A stretch of 11,108 nt of DNA from Legionellaceae bacterium (GTDB lineage: Bacteria; Pseudomonadota; Gammaproteobacteria; Legionellales; Legionellaceae): positions 1 to 11,108 of the forward strand of contig CANISA010000029.1 of assembly GCA_947470005.1 (NCBI GenBank), given 5' to 3'. Positions 6,836 through 11,108 of the stretch are shown here, piece after piece. The first letter of the stretch is position 1. Each line of letters opens with the position of its first letter. The position numbers were made by a program, and so were the translations under genes. The notes under the pieces were generated by a model. That model worked only from the letters and a program-made list of their open reading frames with translations, was not told the origin of the DNA and searched no databases.

Positions 6836-7837
6836 GTGTCTTCTAACGAGAGCGTACGACAACACATTCTGCACTTGAATGATTACCTGCATTCACAGGT
6901 GCTCGGCCAGGCCAGCTTGGTTTCACGGTTGCTGATTGCTCTGCTTGCTGACGGCCATCTACTTGTGGAGGGCGCGCCTGGTTTAGCCAAAACACGCGCC
7001 GTGAAAGCATTAGCCGTTGGGGTTGAAGGGCACTTCCATCGCATTCAATTTACCCCTGATTTGTTGCCTGGCGATCTCACCGGAACAGATGTCTATCACC
7101 CCGAAGATGGCTCGTTTGTTTTTCAACCTGGCCCGATTTTTCACGAGATGCTGTTGGCTGATGAAATCAATCGCGCGCCAGCCAAAGTGCAATCCGCACT
7201 GCTTGAAGCCATGGCCGAGCGCCAAGTCACCATCGGTGGGAAAACCTACCCCCTTCCCGCGTTATTTTTGGTAATGGCCACTCAAAATCCCATTGAACAA
7301 GAGGGCACGTACCCGTTACCCGAAGCCCAATTGGATCGCTTTTTAATGTACGTCAAAATAGGCTACCCTGACGCACGCGTTGAACATGAAATTCTGATGC
7401 TTGCACGACGTGAGGCCTTGGGATTACTCAACGACGCCCTACACGATGCAGAGGCGAACCCTGCAGCTGTTACGCCTTTACGCCAAGACATTCTTTTTGA
7501 AGCCCGACGCGAGGTCCTCAACGTGCACACGAGTGAAGCCCTTGCGCAATACTTGGTACACTTGGTCGTTGCCACGCGCGACCCAACACCTTACAGTGAC
7601 AAATTAGCACGGTGGCTTCGCTTCGGTGCAAGTCCTCGAGCAACCATCGCACTGGACCGTTGTGCAAAAGCACACGCATGGCTTGCTGGACGAGATTACG
7701 TCACCCCTGAAGATATCCATGTGATCGCACACGATGTGCTGCGCCACCGCATCCTGTTAACCTTTGAGGCCGAAGCGGAGGGGATCAGCACCGATGCCTT
7801 TTTGGATGAGTTGCTTCGTTTAGTTGCTTTGCCCTAA
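6836..7837 (+). CDS. MoxR-family AAA+ ATPase
   Basis: A 333-residue AAA+ ATPase of the MoxR type, a chaperone-like family that often works with VWA-domain proteins encoded next to it. Visible motifs are Walker A GAPGLAKT (46-53), Walker B MLLADEINRAP (105-115), sensor 1 ATQNPIEQEGTYPLPEAQLDRF (148-169 region) with Asn151, and the arginine-finger region near Arg168. The C-terminal lid domain contains GASPRATIAL. The start is GTG at 6836, with GGAG at 6822-6825 at a slightly long spacing. It is the first gene of the Bat-type cluster, ending just before the DUF58 gene. It is cytosolic and probably hexameric. The operon suggests it remodels the VWA proteins that follow. Confidence 0.94.
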   Translation: MSSNESVRQHILHLNDYLHSQVLGQASLVSRLLIALLADGHLLVEGAPGLAKTRAVKALAVGVEGHFHRIQFTPDLLPGDLTGTDVYHPEDGSFVFQPGPIFHEMLLADEINRAPAKVQSALLEAMAERQVTIGGKTYPLPALFLVMATQNPIEQEGTYPLPEAQLDRFLMYVKIGYPDARVEHEILMLARREALGLLNDALHDAEANPAAVTPLRQDILFEARREVLNVHTSEALAQYLVHLVVATRDPTPYSDKLARWLRFGASPRATIALDRCAKAHAWLAGRDYVTPEDIHVIAHDVLRHRILLTFEAEAEGISTDAFLDELLRLVALP

Positions 7838-7850
7838 TTCGAGCGCTTTC

Positions 7851-8762
7851 ATGACTGACGGAATTGTTGCAACATTACCCGAGTTAATCGCGCTACAGCG
7901 CCTAACACAAACCGTGCGTTATCGCGCTCCGAGCCAATTCAGCCAGATAGGCTCCCACCGGTCAAAATCCCGTGGCCGTGGCATGGACTTCACGGACGTA
8001 CGAAACTATCAAGCCGGTGATGAGATAAGACACATGGAATGGCGGGTTACCGCGCGCACGGGACGGCCCCACATTAAGTTATACGAGGAAGAACGAGAGC
8101 GACCCGTGGTGATTCTCGTTGATTTTAATCCCTCGATGTATTTTGGTACACGTATTGCGTTTAAATCACTGGTTGCCGCAAAGCTTGCAAGCCTTATCGC
8201 GTGGACGGCCAGCACGGAGGGAGACCGCGTCGGCGGCCTGTTGTTTTCTTCAACGACCCATCATGAATTCACGCCCAAAAGCCGTGATGCAGGTGTATTG
8301 CCCATGTTAGCGGCTCTTGCCAACTACACAAGCCATCCACGCCCACCCATCGCCCCTGCACCTCGTGCGTTGAGTGATGCACTGTTGCGTTTGCGGCGCG
8401 TAGCAAAGCCCGGCAACCTTCTGGTGCTCATCAGTGACTTTTACACCATGGATGACGACTGCGAACAGCACTTAAGCCGTTTGCAAAACCATAATGACCT
8501 GTTAGCTTATCATCTGTGTGACCCCTTGGAGCTAGCCCCCCCCAAACCTGGCCTTTACCCGGTCACCAATGGAAAACACTCGCTATGCTTCGATACCACA
8601 AAAAAACAAATCCGTAGCGCTTACCATGACGCGTGTGAAACACGTATCCAAACATTGCACGCTCAACTCAAACGTCTGCGTGCCCAAACCATCCAGGTCA
8701 CGGCTCAAAGCGATCTCCCCCTTCTCGTTCACCAAACATTTCCTCGGAGGTCGTGTGGCTAA
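7851..8762 (+). CDS. DUF58 protein with VWA-like domain
   Basis: A 303-residue cytosolic protein, the usual partner of MoxR ATPases. The DUF58 signature spans residues 41-71: RGRGMDFTDVRNYQAGD followed by HMEWRVTARTG. It is followed by a VWA-like fold beginning ILVDFNPSMYFG. The first MIDAS motif is DFNPS (91-95) instead of DxSxS, while LVLISDF (191-197) supplies the last aspartate. I used the ATG at 7851 (weak GAG upstream). An in-frame TTG at 7824 inside moxR would add nine residues unlike the family. A run of eight C bases lies at 8536-8543. The stop overlaps the DUF4381 start by 8 nt. Confidence 0.92.
   Translation: MTDGIVATLPELIALQRLTQTVRYRAPSQFSQIGSHRSKSRGRGMDFTDVRNYQAGDEIRHMEWRVTARTGRPHIKLYEEERERPVVILVDFNPSMYFGTRIAFKSLVAAKLASLIAWTASTEGDRVGGLLFSSTTHHEFTPKSRDAGVLPMLAALANYTSHPRPPIAPAPRALSDALLRLRRVAKPGNLLVLISDFYTMDDDCEQHLSRLQNHNDLLAYHLCDPLELAPPKPGLYPVTNGKHSLCFDTTKKQIRSAYHDACETRIQTLHAQLKRLRAQTIQVTAQSDLPLLVHQTFPRRSCG
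8746..8750 (+). promoter_or_regulatory. Shine-Dalgarno sequence deciding the DUF4381 start
   Basis: GGAGG inside the last codons of the DUF58 gene lies 4 nt before the GTG at 8755. It supports that GTG rather than the long in-frame extension to 8569, which would read through the DUF58 gene. Confidence 0.7.
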
Positions 8763-9231
8763 CGCGCTCGCAGGATTGCGTGATATCCATCTGCCTTCGC
8801 CCATCGGCTGGTGGCCCGTAGCCCCTGGCTATTGGGTGGTCGCGTTGCTTCTAGCATTCCTTCTCATGACTCTTTTTTTTCACCATCGCCACCGTCAATC
8901 GCGCCAAATCAAGCGCTGCGCCCTGAGGCAATTGGCGCGCTATCTCCGCTGTCATGAACAAACACCTCACGCAGGAACAACGGCCGCCCACCTGTCATCA
9001 CTTTTAAAACAAGTGGCCCTTCACTATTACCCACGATCGCAAGTGGCCTCGCTGCAGGGCGATGCTTGGCTGATTTTTCTCACTGAAACAAGCAAACAGT
9101 TAGATTTTGAACCCGCACGCCATGCGCTACTAGAGTCTCCGTTTCGCCCGGAAACCAATCACCCCGTAGCACTGTTGTTTCCCCTCGTGAAAACATGGAT
9201 CAAGCAACGGAGCGGCCGATGTTTGAATTAG
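8755..9231 (+). CDS. DUF4381 membrane protein of the MoxR/Bat operon
   Basis: A 158-residue protein that begins VANALAGLRDIHLPSPIGWWP, the hallmark N-terminus of DUF4381 (LxGLxDIHLPxPxxWWPxAPG). One membrane segment spans about residues 26-42, followed by a basic stretch HHRHRQSRQ and a cytosolic helical domain. The function is not established. It is a standard member between DUF58 and BatA in proteobacterial clusters and may anchor the complex to the membrane. The start is GTG at 8755 and overlaps the DUF58 stop. The end overlaps batA by 13 nt. A run of eight T bases (8873-8880) lies in the membrane segment codons. Confidence 0.88.
   Translation: MANALAGLRDIHLPSPIGWWPVAPGYWVVALLLAFLLMTLFFHHRHRQSRQIKRCALRQLARYLRCHEQTPHAGTTAAHLSSLLKQVALHYYPRSQVASLQGDAWLIFLTETSKQLDFEPARHALLESPFRPETNHPVALLFPLVKTWIKQRSGRCLN
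9209..9212 (+). promoter_or_regulatory. Shine-Dalgarno sequence deciding the batA start
   Basis: GGAG lies 6 nt before the ATG at 9219, a standard spacing. The upstream in-frame ATG at 9195 has no comparable sequence before it, so the shorter protein is preferred. Confidence 0.6.
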
Positions 9232-10208
9232 CCATCACATGGGCACTTATCGGCTTACTTTGGCCTTTGCTCGCTTGGCGTGCATTGCCTCCTGCACCCA
9301 TGATTGGTCGACAAGCATTAAGCGTGCCCTTTTTTAACCTCATCGCCCGCTTGCACGAAACACGCGCCATGCCGCATCGACGACCGCCCGTTTGGTTACT
9401 CTTAATTTGGGCGCTGATTATTTTTGCCGCATCAGGCCCTCGCTGGGTTGGCGCACCAGAACCCCTTGCGCGCGAAGGACACAACATCATGTTAGCACTG
9501 GATGTATCCGGTAGCATGGCGATTGATGACATGACCTGGCGCAATCAACCCAGCACACGACTTGGCGTGGTTAAACGCGCGGCTGATGCCTTTGTCAGTC
9601 AACGGGCAGGTGATCGCATTGGCTTAATTTTATTCGGCACGCGAGCCTACCTGCAAACGCCCCTTACCTACGATAGACACAACGTGCACCTACGCCTTGA
9701 AGACGCAACCGTTGGACTGGCAGGGAATTCAACATCCCTTGGGGACCCCATCGGCCTTGCCGTCAAACACTTAAAGCACGCTCCACAACAAGGCCGCCTG
9801 ATTATTCTATTGACGGATGGCGTGAACAACGCAGGGATTATCTCTCCATTAAAGGCCGCTAGCTTGGCAAAATCCGAAGGAATCAAGATTCACACCATTG
9901 GGCTCGGACGCAGAGAGAACGCTCATGCCTTCATGGGGCTCGGGCTCACTATGAATGGCGGAGCCGATCTTGATGAGGACACCCTGAAAGCGATAGCCAA
10001 AGCCACGGGTGGCCACTACTTTCGCGCCACGGATCAATCCTCATTACAACGTATTTACCAACTCATCAATCAGATGGAAACCGTGACACAAGAACAGGCC
10101 ACGGTGCGGCCACAGCATGAGTATTATCCCTGGTTTCTTGCTCTCGCCTTCTGTTGTTTCATGGGTGGGGTTCTCCATGAAACAGGTTTTGCGAGAAGAA
10201 CCTCATGA
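9219..10208 (+). CDS. batA: BatA-like VWA-domain membrane protein
   Basis: A 329-residue inner-membrane protein. Membrane segments lie at about residues 4-20, 58-72 and 303-319, with a VWA domain between the second and third. The MIDAS metal site is complete: DVSGS (95-99), Thr172 in GNSTSLGD, and Asp200 in LLTDG, so divalent-metal-dependent protein binding is likely. Typical BatA features include GDRIGLILFG (131-140) and LKAIAKATGGHYFRATD (256-272). The name comes from the Bacteroides aerotolerance operon. The role in proteobacteria is less clear and may concern envelope stress or redox tolerance. The start at 9219 gives a 13-nt overlap with the DUF4381 gene. The ATG at 9195 is an alternative that would add eight residues. 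Confidence 0.92.
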   Translation: MFELAITWALIGLLWPLLAWRALPPAPMIGRQALSVPFFNLIARLHETRAMPHRRPPVWLLLIWALIIFAASGPRWVGAPEPLAREGHNIMLALDVSGSMAIDDMTWRNQPSTRLGVVKRAADAFVSQRAGDRIGLILFGTRAYLQTPLTYDRHNVHLRLEDATVGLAGNSTSLGDPIGLAVKHLKHAPQQGRLIILLTDGVNNAGIISPLKAASLAKSEGIKIHTIGLGRRENAHAFMGLGLTMNGGADLDEDTLKAIAKATGGHYFRATDQSSLQRIYQLINQMETVTQEQATVRPQHEYYPWFLALAFCCFMGGVLHETGFARRTS

Positions 10209-11108
10209 TGAGTCTTACGTTTCATCTGCTCAGGCCCTATTGGCTGCTTGGCTTTCTCCCTCTCATTCTATTGGGCGTCATCCTGCTACGCCAAGCGCCG
10301 GCCCTCCACGCGTGGCGCCACGTTTGCGACGACCATTTGCTGCCTCATCTACTTGAGAAACAAGGACTCGGCGGCTATCGGCGCGCATTGGGCTTATTGC
10401 TCGCATCAATGGCCTGCTTGGTGTTGAGTTTAACCGGTCCTACCGGCTCTCGACTGCCCGTGCCGGTGTACCAACAACAGCAAGCGCGCGTCTTGGTCTT
10501 AGACCTCTCAAACACCATGCTTGCCCAGGATCTTCCCCCCAATCGACTCCAACGGGCAAAATTTAAATTGCACGACCTCTTTCAACACGCAAACCAAGGA
10601 CAATTTGCACTTATTGTGTATACTGGCGAGTCGTTTATTGTCTCACCATTGACCGATGACGCACAAACCATTGATGCCCTTGTTACGTCACTCACCCCCG
10701 ATCTCATGCCCGTAGGCGGGAATCGATTGGACAGTGCCTTGCTGGAGGCCCACGAATTAATTAAACAATCCGGTGCTTCGCGCGGCAATATTTTAGTATT
10801 AACAGCAGAAGCACCCTCTCTCCTGGCAATCAATACAGCACGTACCTTAGCGAACGAAGGCACCGCAACGTCCGTGTTACCCATGCTTCGAAAAAAAGAA
10901 ACAAACCCTTTATTCAAACAATTAGCGTCAGCAGGTGCCGGACGAGCGTTTCCTTTTTCCGAGACATCAAACGATATCAACCGATGGTTATCAATGACAC
11001 AGAACGAACGTGGCTTTCACGCCGCGGCAAACGACAGTATCCCCACATGGCGTGACGAAGGTCGCTGGCTTTTAATTCCGGCACTCCTCCTGTTGCTACC
11101 TGCTTTTC
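10205..11108 (+). CDS. batB: BatB-like VWA-domain membrane protein, truncated by the window edge
   Basis: 301 codons are open to the right edge, with no stop reached. The gene starts at ATG 10205, overlapping the batA stop (ATGA); a second ATG follows at once. Membrane segments are at about residues 11-28 and 61-78, with a further one starting near 288. The VWA domain begins RVLVLDLSNTMLAQDLPPN, with RLQRAK following, a BatB pattern. The MIDAS is degenerate: DLSNT (100-104) has Thr for the last Ser, and the usual TDG reads TAE (200-202), losing the aspartate. Proteobacterial BatB proteins often continue into TPR repeats, which would lie beyond the window. It probably partners BatA at the membrane. 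Confidence 0.9.
   Translation, partial: MMSLTFHLLRPYWLLGFLPLILLGVILLRQAPALHAWRHVCDDHLLPHLLEKQGLGGYRRALGLLLASMACLVLSLTGPTGSRLPVPVYQQQQARVLVLDLSNTMLAQDLPPNRLQRAKFKLHDLFQHANQGQFALIVYTGESFIVSPLTDDAQTIDALVTSLTPDLMPVGGNRLDSALLEAHELIKQSGASRGNILVLTAEAPSLLAINTARTLANEGTATSVLPMLRKKETNPLFKQLASAGAGRAFPFSETSNDINRWLSMTQNERGFHAAANDSIPTWRDEGRWLLIPALLLLLPAF

Noticed and set aside
9200..9544. 114-codon minus-strand open frame
   Set aside because: Antisense to batA with no motif of its own.
10582..10980. 132-codon minus-strand open frame
   Set aside because: Antisense to batB, which has clear VWA and membrane features in the plus frame.

Overview
The window reads as ordinary chromosome of a gammaproteobacterium, with mostly house-keeping genes. 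The order rpoH-ftsX-ftsE-ftsY, then a divergent pair of M16 peptidases and rsmD, recalls Legionella/Coxiella-type genomes from memory. That placement is an inference and could not be checked here. Codon use is mixed and roughly balanced in GC.

Left block, minus strand (1-2891): ftsY, ftsE and ftsX overlap by 14 and 7 nt and form one transcription unit. It encodes the SRP receptor and the FtsEX complex that controls septal peptidoglycan hydrolysis. The first 80 codons of rpoH (heat-shock sigma factor) follow in the same direction and run off the left edge. A 71-bp divergent promoter region separates ftsY from the next block.

Middle block, plus strand (2963-6194): two secreted M16 peptidase-family proteins and rsmD (16S rRNA m2G966 methyltransferase) are joined by 4-nt stop/start overlaps. 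The first M16 protein carries the zinc site and lacks the substrate-binding Arg/Tyr pair. The second has the Arg/Tyr pair and lacks the zinc site. They therefore look like two halves of one heterodimeric protease.

Gap (6195-6547): 353 bp without an intact gene. It holds two short open stretches that look like decayed coding remnants, one on each strand. One resembles the coiled-coil start of an IS66-type transposase. The other may be the tail of a regulator. Two small hairpins and a weak promoter candidate are also present.

Right block, plus strand (6548-11108): a small cold-shock-domain protein with a basic N-terminal extension is followed 27 nt later by a MoxR/Bat ('aerotolerance'-type) operon: MoxR AAA+ ATPase, DUF58 protein, DUF4381 membrane protein, BatA-like VWA protein and BatB-like VWA protein (cut by the right edge). 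All junctions from DUF58 onward are short overlaps. In related systems the MoxR ATPase is thought to act on VWA-domain partners at the membrane. The metal site (MIDAS) is complete in BatA, altered in DUF58 and apparently broken in BatB.

I see no tRNA, rRNA, CRISPR array or intact mobile element. No clearly new system is evident. The most unusual points are the split M16 active site, the degenerate BatB MIDAS, the extended cold-shock protein at the head of the Bat operon, and the gene remnants in the gap.
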